Assembly: GCA_038496445.1 (NCBI GenBank)
Contig: JALMLS010000149.1
Location: 1-64,000 of the forward strand
Source: Trichosphaerium sp. ATCC 40318
Lineage: Eukaryota; Discosea; Flabellinia; Trichosidae
Direction of reading: 5' to 3'
DNA length: 64,000 bases
Made by a program: the position numbers and the translations under genes. The notes below the pieces were generated by a model. It ran no database searches, had not been told where the DNA came from, and worked only from the letters and a program-made list of their open reading frames with translations. Shown here one piece after another: positions 11,146 to 23,037 of this stretch; position 1 is the stretch's first letter; the number at the start of each line of letters is the position of its first letter.

Positions 11146-14100
11146 TTATGTTGAATGTTTTAATGATTCGCTTGGTGTGAACTGTAAGCTATCTCCTACT
11201 GTAGAGCTACCCATTGTCCAAGATAACATTACAGCAGCAAGTCTTTGTAAGTAGTAAACAGGCTTTGGATAACCCATTCTTATTCGAACCAAGCTACTCG
11301 TCAAATGAGGCTTAATCTCTGCAATATGGAAAACTTCTGGTCCGCTTTTACCCATAACTAATACTATATGATGTAGTAATTGCATAGTTTCACTTATAAC
11401 CATCATACTATTAAAAGAACAAAGTTAGAGACAAACTTTGTACAAAAAAAAAAGAAGAAGAAAAAAAAAGAGACAAAGAGTTTGTACCATTCTGTTGCAT
11501 TTGTTGGATCTTCAGGATCGTCTGGATTATACATTTGAAGATGAGTATGTATACATATTACAATACGAAACAAAAGTTCCTTAGTTTCCTAGATAGGTTC
11601 GTGTGAATAAAAGTTATTCAGGATTTTTGACCTTAAGCTACCTTAAATTTACTGTCCTCATTCGTAATATCTTCAGAGCTCTTTATAACTTCCATTGATG
11701 ATGTAGATGGTGTAGATCCTGATTTAGCTGTTCTGAACAATTTCGAAAACTCTGTAGTGCAATTTACAGCAATATGTGTAAAAAGACGCACAACCTTTAA
11801 ACAAACTCTTAGTACAATTTTTCTTTTAATCTTCGCCTAAAACTGTACCTTCAACCTGAGCCAACGGACTTCAGAAGGACTGCCGGACGTGAAAGAATGA
11901 AAAAAAAACCCTGCACGCTGAAGAGGCACCGCACTACTAAACAAAAAAAAGTGAGTTTGTGCACATACAGCTGGTTGAGATCAAAAACAAAAAAATCAAG
12001 AAATTATGCTGGAAGAACTAACCCTTTTAACGGCTCGGAACAAAGTTGTAGGAATACTTTGAACCGTATAAGTGATCGTATGAAATCAATAACAGCAATT
12101 TTTAGTCTAACACATCCAGCTTTACGTGTTAGATTGAACATTACTGCATCTCCTCCATCAATAGATGTAAATAGTGGTAGAAATCTGAGAAAAATAAAGT
12201 CAGCATCATTCAACTCGTAATGCAAATGTAAGCGTACATTGATGCTTCCTCTTCAGTGGTACAATCAGCTATCAATGAGCTAAATATTGATACAACCTCA
12301 GATAATGAATCTCTAACAAAGAATTTCAGTTATAACACGTGTTAAGCTATGTTAACATTCGATAAAATAAAAAAATTACTCACTCGTGAGGTAAGAATCG
12401 TTGTGTTTGTTGAACAAGATCCACCAAAAAATTAGATGTCTGAAGAATCTTGTAACCTGCATCAGGTGGTTCTACAACAAGCTCTGCCGTTGCCTTAAAG
12501 AAATCAGGAAAGGAGAAAAAAAAGCAAAAACAAATATCCGTACAACAAGGTTATCTGTTAAAATCCTCGCGTTCCGACACATTGGATGTGGCTTGAATGG
12601 AGCTGCCATATTCTCTGGACTTGCTAAGGGTTCTAATGACGGCTTTGACGGGATCTTGATACAGAAAAGTGAGCTATAAAAGAAAAGAATAGGCCTTATT
12701 CATTTTACCTTATTTAACAAAAACGAGCGGCATCCACAACTCGCTGCTGTTATTGACTTAACAAACGACAAACAACAAGCAACTAACTTGCTATCATCGT
12801 CCATAACAGCTTTAAATATAACTGGTTCTAGTGTAGACACTATATGCCATAAGGGAGCGTTACCAGATGCAATAAGAGCTAAAGAGAAGTCTTAGCCAAA
12901 AAAGTAGAAAAGTTGGAAAAAAAACTTTACACATTGTATGGGCAAAAGAAAGTCTTGTTTTTCTCCACTTCTCTCCGTTCAAGCACTCAAAAACTTTCTT
13001 CTGTTGTATTACAGCATGCTTACATCCCAAATCCTTGTAGACTCTTGACTTACCTACAAAACAACAAAGGTAAGCCAAGGACAAAAAAAAAACTGTTCAC
13101 AGTTTTCTTTCTTTTCTCCCGTACCGGAGAGCGGCGCAAACTTTATTCGCGATACTGGCTTTGTGATTGACAGCTTAGATACGCCACCAGGAGATTGTAA
13201 TTTGTTCGTTTTTTGGGCTTTAGGTGGCGGTGCAGAATGACTAAGAGGACTGTCTTGTCTTTTTCTTTTTGATGATAAACTAGTATAAGAAGGTATGGAT
13301 GAACTTTGACTTTGTTGGCTTTGCTGCCGTTTCAGGCTTGGCATTTTTGCTTTTAATTGCTCGAATTGCCTTCTAATCTCATCTCTATCAGCTTGTGATG
13401 TTTTAACTTCACGGTTCTAAGAGATCAAAGTCAGAAGTTGTTGGTTTTTTAAAAAAATGGTTTGGGTTTTTTTGGTGTACCTTGAAAGTCATCTCAGAAG
13501 TAAGACTCTGTATCCTCTTCTGTAAAGCTTCATTTTGTCTTTTACTACGCTCAACAAGCATTTTATGTTCGCTCTCAGATGTCCTTAGAGTATTTTTAAG
13601 ATCACGTTCCTTCTTTTCATTCGCTTGTTTCAACTGTTCCTCTCTTCTTGAAAGCTTTGAAAAATTATCAACGAGTTTTTACCGTTGTTAAGCCTTACCT
13701 CTTGTTTTATTTGTTGCAGTTTTTTTACTTCTTGGTCTCTCTCAGTTAACTTCTTTTGATAATTCGAAAGTTCTTCGTTTTTCTAAGCTTCGTTAACAAC
13801 AACAAACAAAAAAGAAAAATGTCATAAGAAAAAAACGAAAAAGAACTGATAGTACAATCAATAACTAGTATGTACCTTTATCATTGCTTCTTTAAGAGCC
13901 TTCAATTCATCTTCAGCATTTTTATTATAAGGCGGAACCTTTGATGATGTAGCATAGCTAACTAAAAGAAATTTTTAATCTCAAGAAAATGACAAACAAG
14001 GTTAACCTTTGGCGGCATTGACATGTTTGGATTGGGCAACATTGTTTGTCTTGTTACCTCCAAAATTTGTATTTTTCACTGGAGTCGTATTAGTCATTTT

Positions 14101-15595
14101 AAGCGATTGCCGACGTCCAACAGGTGATCTAGGTACACTACCAATAGTTGTTAGAAATCAGCTAAACTCAAAAAAAAAGTAAAATACCTTCTGCTTTTGA
14201 CAGGATTTGGAGGTCGTTGTACGGCTGGTGCCATAACTTTCTGTCCATTATGCCCATTGTTTCGGTTGTTTACAGGCAAATGAGATTGTATATGCTGCCG
14301 ATTAGATATTGGTAGTTGAGGAGAATGAGTTGACTGATTTCTAGCCTGCGGGTATCCACGTGACGCCTGAGGAGGCGGTTTAGCTGGTGTGTGACCAATA
14401 ACAGATAAATCATGACGATCTGGGTCAAAAGACGGTAAATGATTAACCCAAGAGTCATCAACTTGAAAAGTCTGTTGAGGTTTAGATGGAGTAGTCTACA
14501 ACGGCTTTCTTTAGTAAACGAGTGGGCATAAAAACCAAAAAATGGAAGAAAGGTGATCAACGTACAGTGCTAGGTGTCTGTCTATTAACACTGCGACCTG
14601 TTGTTTGGTGGGTAGCGTTTTTGTTGTGGTAGTTAGACTGTTGTCTTGGAGGGTTAGCTGCTGGCGCATGCATCTTGTTTTGGTGTCCGTATTGTGGTCT
14701 TTGGTTAGGTAGCTGTGGTGCAGTCATTTTAGGCTTAGCAGGCTGGTATTGTCTGTTGTTTTGGTATTGGTTCTGTTGTGGTGCACGGTGCGTGTTATGA
14801 TTTGAGCTGTACGGCGCTGAAGGTGCGTTTCGGCTTGGCATTGGTTTGTTTTGTTGTACTCTAGAATTATGTTGAGCTCTACTCGTATTTGAAGCAGGAG
14901 AAGCTGGCTTCGTTGTTCTTGAATTATAGTTGAATGTATTCCTCTGTTTTGTTGGTAAACGCTTGATTTGATTCATTGCTGGTACCTGTAATACAAGAGT
15001 AAGCGGTTAAAGCGGTAAGAAAGTAATAAATAATGAGTTTTTTATTTTTTTTTTTTTTTGTAATTTTCAGTCTTACCCTTGTATTCACGTGCGCTGTACG
15101 CTTAGGAGGTGGTGCTTTTACTGTTGGTTGAGGGTATACGGCATTGTGAACATGACGTTGATTCTGAGGTGGTGCCTTCATTGTTGGATGTTGATTGCTA
15201 TTAGGACGCGTTGCTTGTTGATGATTATTATTTGTTACGCGTCCTCCATTTGCTGCACGCTGTTGTTGGTATGGCCTGTTCGCGTGCGAATGCGCATTTT
15301 GTTGTGGTTGATTGGCGTGGGCACTGATTTTTGTTAGAATACTGTCCAATTGTGCTCGTGACATGTTATGTGTACAAAGCCATAGTGTTCTTAGTGCGTA
15401 ACGTACCGTGTTTGTTGCGTTCGAGCTGGTTGTACTTGTTTACCACCCTGATTTGTTGCCCAGCCAGTTTGATTGAAGTTTCCATGCTGTAAACCGCTCT
15501 GTAAAATTTAATTCGTTATTTTACGCGCCAGCAAGCAAAAACGTTTATGATTGGATTTATTCAAAAACCTATGGCCGTACACTGTTATATTGCAT
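11146..15595 (-). CDS. Coiled-coil/helical-repeat protein with Asn/Gln-rich N-terminus, ATRIP-like
   Basis: The likely start is 15595 (MQYNS, then a GTACGG intron). A long low-complexity N-terminus follows (about 15,530 to 14,000) rich in N, Q, P, H and S, for example AQLDSILTKISAHANQPQQN and PQQNQYQNNRQYQPAKPK. Within it lies an acidic/aromatic patch DDSWVNHLPSFDPDRHDL. Next comes a coiled coil (13,960-13,400: NYQKKLTERDQEVKKLQQ, then IQSLTSEMTFKNREVK). The C-terminal half (13,350-11,146) is all-helical (LPLFTSIDGGDAVMFNL, MQLLHHIVLVMGKSGPE). The coil phrase 'QSL.SEM.FK' followed by E-V and the helical C-terminus resemble ATRIP, the ATR partner that binds RPA-coated DNA. This is family-level resemblance only. 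At least 15 introns are present. A junction at 15390-15406 needs a 17-nt intron. Confidence 0.5.
15390..15406 (-). other. Candidate 17-nt intron
   Basis: In the ATRIP-like gene, the Asn/Gln-rich exon ending at 15407 and the exon starting at 15389 join in frame only if GTACGTTACGCACTAAG is removed. The alternative is that translation starts at the ATG at 15364 and the upstream exon is not coding. Confidence 0.4.
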
Positions 15596-16183
15596 AATAT
15601 TAGCTATTTGTAGACCTGAGCTGTAAAAGCTTATTTATTGATCAATAAATATCGCAATTAATCGCAGTGGCGCTAATAAACGATTTGCTCATGAATACTC
15701 AGGCCAGGTGATTTTAGTGGAATACACGACTTGACTTTAAGCGACCTTCATTTTAAACCGAGCGAACAACCATATTTTATGTAGAGCACCGTTTCTGCGC
15801 TTTGATTCTAATAGTTTATATGCTAAAGCCACAAACACGTGAAAAATTTACAACGGACATTTTTAATTCGCTTGAATCATCAACAAATAGCGTGACGCAA
15901 GAGTATAGTGCGTATTTCTGCTAATTTCTCATGGTACAATCGAAAACGAGGCAGTATTCTTTCACTAGCTCCTTGAATACGTTCATCATGAAATACGTAC
16001 TGTATCTACAGAATATGTCAAAATGAAGTCGTACTAGCGCTGCTGAAACTCCTGTTGGTCCTTCAAGTTCTTACTTTGTGAAAATTTTTTTCCCCCATTT
16101 AGGAATTTGCGGAGCTTCTCTGTTGCCTTTTAAACATTGCCACATCAAAACGTGTATCGTATTCGCGTAAGCTAGCTCTTAGG
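15596..16183. other. Divergent promoter region
   Basis: This 588-base spacer lies between the ATRIP-like gene (minus) and the Pro/Thr-stalk membrane protein (plus). It has an 18-bp palindrome at 15633-15650 and a CACGTG at 15836. No gene was seen. Confidence 0.5.
15633..15650. repeat. 18-bp perfect palindrome
   Basis: ATTTATTGATCAATAAAT lies about 40 bp upstream of the inferred start of the ATRIP-like gene. It could be a regulatory site. Confidence 0.5.
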
Positions 16184-18752
16184 ATGCACAGCCAAATTAC
16201 TCTACTCTCTACAACCTTGTACTACATCATTCTATTGTTCTTGTTTATAAATCACGTGGTATGTAATGATTTTGTTAGTTTTCATCTCTTGAGTACTATT
16301 TTAGATAGGTTTATTTAAATAAGACATAGGAATACGCCCAAGGCGTAGAAGTATACAGATTTCGCGTATGGAATGTAAATACAATGGAAGTTACAGAAAG
16401 TGATTTGACAGGTCTTTCTAATACTATAGACATCGAAAAGAACAACATCTCTGCGTACGTTAGTGAATATTTAAAAATAAAATAACTCAGGTTTTTTCTG
16501 TAAACGAGAGCTTGTTGATCTTTTTGTACCCTTCTTTTGAGTACGTTAAACTGACTTTTTGTAAGTATAACTTTCGAAGCTTGTGTTACACCTACAGGAT
16601 GTGGTAGAGATCCTGACGTTACAAGTGTCAGATTAACCTTGATAAAGTCACCTTCTCAAATAATAAAGTACGTTGTGTTACAATCAGAATCATCAACTTA
16701 ATTACACGTGTTTCTTTCTTTATCATGTAACGTTTCCATAGAGAACAACTAGAGCAGGAATATGAATATTTTTTATTCGGCGGGGAAGCCAGTAGTATAA
16801 TCCCTGGCCAGCTGACTCCCGGTACAAAGAAGTCCTGTAGATAACAATCTTATTTCTTTAGGTTTCTATACTTTATCAGCAGTGCCTAGAGCTGTGGCTA
16901 ATGGACAGTCACTCCTTGTTAGATTTACTATTCCTTCACCTCCCGTGGCTACAGAACCTCCTACAACAAACCAACCGACAACAATGGCACCCACAATAAT
17001 GCCCACAGAACCACCATCAATTGCACCAACAATAGAACCAACACTACCTCCAACAATCATGCCTTCGGCTACTTTATCTCCAACGACAGTCCAGCCATCA
17101 AATACTTTATCTCCAACGACACTCCAGCCATCAAATGCTCCAACAGCTCCAATCAAGGTAACGAATAGAGTTCGCTTGTTTTCTAACCTTTTCTGTTAAG
17201 TGTATGGAAGGGTCAGGTAGAGTGTTTGGTATGTTCGTTGCTGCTTATTGAGATATTTTAATTTCTTCGTAGGTGTGTTCACAGATAGTGAGAGTACCTT
17301 TATATCAATATGCACGTTTCTGAATTCTAAGGGATTGCGTTCTATTCACTCGCCAAACAGAACAGTGTACGTGAACAAAACCAAATGTTTCACCAACACT
17401 CAATTTATTACCCAGAAAGTTTGATGTGGCTATTATCCTTCAGAGTGAAACACAAGACTTCATAACGGATTTCATCGAATCTGGAGGACCATCAATTATA
17501 AGTAAGAGTGGTATTACTAGCTACAGTCAGGTAAGGCTTCCTTATGTTGAATACAATCTAACTAGTCTGTAGAATAATATAAAAATCACTCGGAGTTCTA
17601 TTGATTCTAGCATAAAGCTAGATGATTCGTTTGGTTAGTTATCATCCTTAGTACCCATTACACAATTATAGCTTAACAAATAATCTAAGGATACAGTGAT
17701 TCGTATGTAGATGCGCCTAGAACATCAGATGGAGTTGGTTTCGTAGTGACAGACTTCAGTAAAAGAACAGTACTTCAAACACCATTTAATTAGTTCACTT
17801 TTTTGTTAAGTTTTGAGTAGGTTGGAGAAGATCCTACTATTCTTGGAAGGTGGGAGGATCAAAATGATATTGCCATGTTTAAGGATGAAAGCGTAGTAGT
17901 ACTTGGTTTCAATTTCGAAACAGATTTTGAAAGTGCAAGTAATGTTACTACAAATATTATTGGCACAATTATAGGTCTTTCTCTAGCTGGTACCCTACCT
18001 CCAGTATCACTTTATTTTTAACAAAATTTACTAGACTTACAAAGAGGTACTAGCAGCAATAGTAAGTGTTGTTTTGTAAACACAGAGGTGTAGGCTCAGT
18101 ATCAGAACCAAATGATTCCTCGTCTCTTGGATTAATTGTAGGGATTGTCCTTGTAATTCTTTTAATATTGGTCATTGGTGCCTTTTTAATATATTGGTTC
18201 TGTATTAGAGTTTCAAGCGAAAAGCCATCAAGTGAAGTAGCAGCTACAAGTTCGAGTAGAGGTCTACGACGTAAAGCAGTACGAACCTAAACTTCTTTCT
18301 GTGAAATGGGTTTTTAATTGTCTTTTAGTCTTCAAGGGTAAAGAAGCCTGAACATATGATGACGCCAGCTATGCATTCTCTAGGTGATGATACTAGTGAG
18401 GACGTACCTGATACAGATGATGAGACAGACATAGGACCTGATTTATTACCAACGATGACTTTTGCTCAAAAAGAAGCTAAAGATTCTCGACATGGTACTA
18501 TAGTATGTTTAACAAGAGCTTTGTTGCGTTCGTGTTATGGGAGACATGCTAACATATTTGTTAGGTGGCACCACCCATTCAAATTGACATTCCAGCATCT
18601 GGTGTACGATTACTTTTTTTTTTTTTTGGTGGAACTGACCTCTGTTATCTGCACTGTTTCTTACTCTGTTCAAGGACAAATCAGAAGAATTATCAATGAT
18701 GAAACTAAAAACTTCTGTGGCTGTAGATGGCTTAGCTTGGCGTCCAACTTGA
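16184..18752 (+). CDS. Type I membrane protein with Pro/Thr-rich stalk
   Basis: ATG 16184 encodes a hydrophobic leader (LYYIILLFLFINHV). The ectodomain exons read YRFRVWNVNTMEVTESDLTG, CVTPTGCGRDPDVTS and EYEYFLFGGEASS. A stalk (16,950-17,157) follows, made of repeated P-T-x units including two near-perfect copies of LSPTT-QPSN. A second ectodomain part (FDVAIILQSETQDFI; GRWEDQNDIAMFKDE) precedes one membrane span (GLIVGIVLVILLILVIGAFL). The cytoplasmic tail has an acidic stretch and ends GLAWRPT. Introns mostly use GTAC or GTAT donors. The stalk is probably O-glycosylated. It has the same architecture as the gene at 36975-39098, with faint similarity in the second ectodomain part, so the two may be distant paralogs. 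The junctions between about 17,990 and 18,110 are uncertain. Function is unknown. Confidence 0.72.
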
Positions 18753-19066
18753 GAAGGACATAGAAGTTTTATTCCCATTTTTATAACCATCAAAAAAAAA
18801 ATTCTTAATTTTGTACTCCTAGTTTCTATGTCCTTATAATAATGCTCATTCTGCGTTTCTACTATGGTTTTTTTAACCACTCTTTGACTCTACATCCATT
18901 TCCAGTGCTAGGTTTAAACGCTCACGTGCCAAGCAATAGTACACGGCATTGTTTTGTACCAAAAAGCAGATATCTCATAGTGATTTTATGGGGTACATGC
19001 GTAACGAGAAAATATGTGGTTTTCTCGCTTGAAGTCAACGTCTAGCTGATCACGTTAGTTTTCAAC
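18753..19066. other. Intergenic spacer
   Basis: This 314-base spacer is the promoter of the SHMT gene and the 3' flank of the membrane-protein gene. It contains a CACGTG at 18923. No coding sequence is supported. Confidence 0.5.
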
Positions 19067-21535
19067 ATGTTCAGAGTCGCTTGTCGTACGGCTCAAGCCA
19101 ATGCTCGTCTCACAACGAAGAGTCTGCCAAAGAAATATTGTGCTGTACGAATTAGGCCCAAAACTCATTAAATTAACTTGCTTGGCGTAGTCTGCGCTAA
19201 AGGAGACTGATCCAGAAGTTTACGAGCTTTCCCAACGTGAAAAAACGCGTCAAACTGAAGGTGTTCAACTTATCGCCTCTGAGGTGCGTATGCGCGTAAC
19301 AGATTCACAACTTATTACATCACAGAACTTTTCATCCAAAGCTGTACGTGAAGCTGTAAGCACTCACTTCATCAACAAATACTCAGAAGGTTATGCAGGA
19401 GCAAGGTACTTTAAACAACATTACGCAACTATTCCAAAGTTTGCCGTGACGCCGTCAATAACACTAAAACATAGATATTACTGCGGAAACGACGTCATTG
19501 ACGCCAACGAGTTGCTTTGCCAGAAACGCGCCTTGAAAGCCTTCAACTTATCTCCAGGCAAGTACATTACACTAAACCTACACCAGCTAACTCGAACACA
19601 GATAAATGGGGTGTCAACGTCCAACCACTTTCTGGTTCTCCTGCCAACTTTGCAGTTTACACAGGTACGCCATAGTTCATCAAATAAACAAACTGTACCT
19701 TCTTGTTAACACCCTAAAGGTCTTTGCAAGCCTCACGATAGAATCATGGGACTAGATCTACCTGATGGTGGCCAGTACGCCTTTTTGTTTACTCATTTGC
19801 CACAAAATTAAGTACTTATTTTTTTCTAGTCTTACACATGGTTACATGACAAGCAAGAAACGTATTAGCGCTACCTCCATTTATTTCGAATCTATGCCAT
19901 ACCATGTTGACCCTGTAAGCTTTCTTCCCTTTTGACATATTCATTGAACAAAGAAAAATCTGCCCATTTCTTTTTTGCTATTGCCCGTACAATTGCTGTA
20001 TTGTTTTCGCTTATGACTGAATAGAAAACTGGTCATGTTAATTATGAACTTATGGATGTTGTTGCACGTGACTTCAGACCTAAAATATTGATTGCTGGTG
20101 CTTCTGCTTATCCAAGGAACTACGATTACGGAAAAATGAGAAAAGTACAAAAAAATGATTCGATCAGTTTTTAATTGTTTGTTAGATTGCTGACGCAACA
20201 GGAAGTGTTTTGCTTGCTGATATGGCTCATATTGTAAGTTTAATATTTTTATTGATGTTATATCGCTAATTTCGTACAGTCTGGTTTGGTAGCTGCAGGA
20301 CTCGTTCCAAGGTTTGTTTTTTTTTTTGAAACAATAAGTATCTTTGGTTCTTGACGCTAAACTGTATTCAGTCCGTTTGAACACGCTGATGTTGTTACAA
20401 CCACAACACATAAAACACTTAGAGGACCAAGAGGTGGTCTTATATTTTACAGAAAGGGTCTTAAAAAAGTACTCAAGTCTGGTAAAGGTAACCAGGTTTT
20501 TCGACTTTTAGATTGCGTGGTTTTTTTTCAAACCAAATAAGCGAAGGATACTAACTTTGCTTTCTTCTTTTAGAAGTACACTATGACTTGGAAGATAAGA
20601 TCAACTTTGGTGTATTCCCTGCTATGCAAGGTGGACCTCATAACCACACAATAGCAGGTGTGAGTGTTGCTTTGAAAGAAGCAATGGAGCCTTCTTTTGT
20701 AGACTATCAAAAACAAGTTCTAGCAAATGCTCAACAACTTGCCAAGACACTAGGCGATAAAGAGTATACCCTCGTTTCTGGTGGTACTGATAATCATTTA
20801 GTACTTGTAGACTTGAGAAGCAAGGTACGAGCGCTTTAGATACTATTTACAACACGTGCTTTGAAGCAGTTTTGTTTTTTTGTGGAAAATGAAGTGAACA
20901 CTCGTAGTAATATTCTTCCCTTAGGGTACTGATGGCGCACGTGTATCAGATGTTATGGAACAAGCTTACTTGTTTTGTAATAAGAACAGCGTACCAGGCG
21001 ACGTACGTGACATTTTAAAGAACACAAGAAAAAAAATTCACTCTTCAAAAAAAAAGTCAACGAACAATTGTTGTATTCAGTGCAACTTTTTTTTCTTTTT
21101 TCTGGTGCTAGTACCTGGATATAGAGTAGAGTATGTATACATATATAATTATTTTCGTGTTTTTTTTATCTCAGGCTGAAATCGACCAGACAAAACCGTT
21201 CGTTCCTGGTGGTATTCGTTTAGGCGCCCCAGCCATGACAACAAGAGGATTAAAGGAATCAGACTTTGATCAGATTGGTCAGTTTATTGATAAGGCTGTT
21301 CAAATCGTACCACAAGTACAAGAAAAGGCAGAAGGTACATAGCAATCATTAAAGTTTTTTTTTCTCAAAAAAAATTTCAAACTATCAGGTCGGACATTGT
21401 TTCCTTATTTTGTCTTTTGTTTTAGGCAAGAAGTTGACAGATTTCGCTAAAGCATTAAAATCAAATACTTTCCCTGAGATAGATGCTCTACGCAATGATG
21501 TTCAAGCTTTTTGTAAACAGTTCCCAGAACCATAA
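19067..21535 (+). CDS. SHMT: Serine hydroxymethyltransferase
   Basis: This PLP enzyme converts serine and tetrahydrofolate to glycine and 5,10-methylene-THF. Start ATG 19067 gives an Arg/Ala-rich, acid-poor leader ([20 protein letters not shown]), suggesting a mitochondrial isoform. Hallmarks in order are [103 protein letters not shown] (the PLP-binding Lys lies in THK) and [17 protein letters not shown]. The length of about 490 residues is normal for the family. I placed 14 introns. Eight start with GTAC, and one (19558-19601) is GC-AG. Every junction is in phase and the alignment to the family is continuous, so the gene looks intact. Confidence 0.96.
19558..19601 (+). other. GC-AG intron in SHMT
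   Basis: The exon ends CCAG and the intron starts GCAAGT and ends ACACAG. This junction restores the conserved SHMT sequence [17 protein letters not shown]. No GT donor at this place keeps the frame. Confidence 0.85.
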
Positions 21536-21782
21536 AGCTTTTTTTTTGGTTCAAACCAAACAAATGTTTATACGTCTTGATTTTTGCATCTGTACGCACT
21601 ATGCTTTGTTCCAAAACGGAGATAACATTATGCTATTATTACTACATATTTTAAAAGTATTGGAGGAGTATTATGGTACAGTGGTATGTGGTACAGACAA
21701 GATATCGCAAAAAAGTATTTTAATTTCCTTTCATGTTTTTTCATTAATGTACAGTTATATTTACAAGTTACTTATGGGTTAA

Positions 21783-22517
21783 TCACAATATTGAGCAGCG
21801 TGAACTCTTTTTAGGCTTTTTAGATACGGAAGTAGAAGGTGAAATTTGTTGTATCTGCCTTACAAGGTTGAAGAATATTTCTTCTACGTTTAGTTTTGTT
21901 CTTGCACTTGTTTCTAAAAAACTAGCCCCTATTTTCTTTGCAATTGATTCACCTTGCTCGGATGTTATCACACGTTGATCACCTAGATCACACTTGTTAC
22001 CAACAACAACAATCGGTACCTATAAATCATGTTAATGAGAGAAATACGAGGAAAAGTAGTGGCAAAATAAAAAGAAGTCACTCTTACTTTTTCAGAGTCC
22101 TTAACACGTGATATCTGTTCTTTAAGCTCAGGAATTGCCAAAAACGTATCATTGGCAATAATTGAATACACCAACGCGAATCCATGACCATTCCTCATGT
22201 ACAAGTCACGCATTGCTTTGAATTGTTCAGTTCCTGCTGTATCCAAAATTTCTTTAAAACAAAGGTAAGTACAAGCAAGCCTGGTTTCTCTGTCTTTCAG
22301 CGTACCCAACATGAAGGTATTACCATCGACTTCTATTTGCTTTCTGTATGAGTCTTCAATTGTAGGATCGTATTTTGTAAGAAACATACCCTGAACGAAC
22401 TAGAAAACTGTCAAAACAATGTTCATTGCTTTTTATGAAGTGTTTTTATACCTGTACAGTTAACGCCGATTTGCCTACTCCACCTTGTCCCAATACTACT
22501 ATCTTTTGAGTTGCCAT
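21783..22517 (-). CDS. Rap-family small GTPase
   Basis: Start ATG 22517 encodes [20 protein letters not shown] (P-loop GQGGVGKS), then the effector loop YDPTIEDSY, identical to the Ras/Rap effector. The switch II sequence is DTAGTEQF. Threonine in place of Ras Gln61 is the Rap signature. Then come NKCD and ETSA (guanine-specificity loops) and the prenylation box CSIL. A basic stretch (KKPKKSSR) precedes the CaaX box, as expected for membrane targeting. Intron donors are GTATAA, GTACGC and GTAAGA. Rap proteins act in adhesion and cytoskeletal control at membranes. Leu in the last position predicts geranylgeranylation. The upstream region has a TATA-like element. Confidence 0.96.
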
Positions 22518-23037
22518 TCTTTTGATGTGATGTACTACTTGTTATGTTTGTATTTTGTATGATAAATGATATTTATAAAACCCAAAAGCGGGTTGAAATT
22601 TCATCGAAGCAATTTTGAAAAAACAAAATAAAATTGACAAAACCATAACTATTTTAGCACAGCAGACGTAACTTCTCTGAAAAAGCACAAAAACACAAAA
22701 GCAGAACCCGTTTCGCTCATTCAGCTGTACTGGGAGCTTATCTTTGGTGAAAACGTAAAAATACGTTGCAGAGGGTTAAAACAGAGAAACAGCCGAGTTG
22801 CGTTGTTATCAACCAAACTGAATGGTGCATTGCTTTAGCCTACCAAAGAGGCCCATTTTCGCGATGTATAGATCAAAACCAATTGCAAACAACGCTCCAG
22901 CTGTGTATGTTTATAAATCGTTTTCTAACCCTCCAAGAGTGCAAATAGCCATATTGAGGCAACCATATGTCATATGTGACACACTGAGTGTGTTTAAGCA
23001 TTGTGCACTCGATTTTTTTTATACAGCGCTTATCGTC
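22518..23037. promoter_or_regulatory. Divergent promoter of Rap and the PHB-depolymerase gene
   Basis: This 520-base spacer contains a TATA-like ATATTTATAAAA at about 22569-22580, 50-60 bp from the Rap start. Nothing else is recognisable, and short open frames on the plus strand show no family resemblance. Confidence 0.4.

Noticed and set aside
16950-17157. Pro/Thr repeat as a DNA tandem repeat element
   Set aside because: It is in-frame coding sequence of a stalk with degenerate codons; only one duplicated unit (LSPTT-QPSN) is close to exact.
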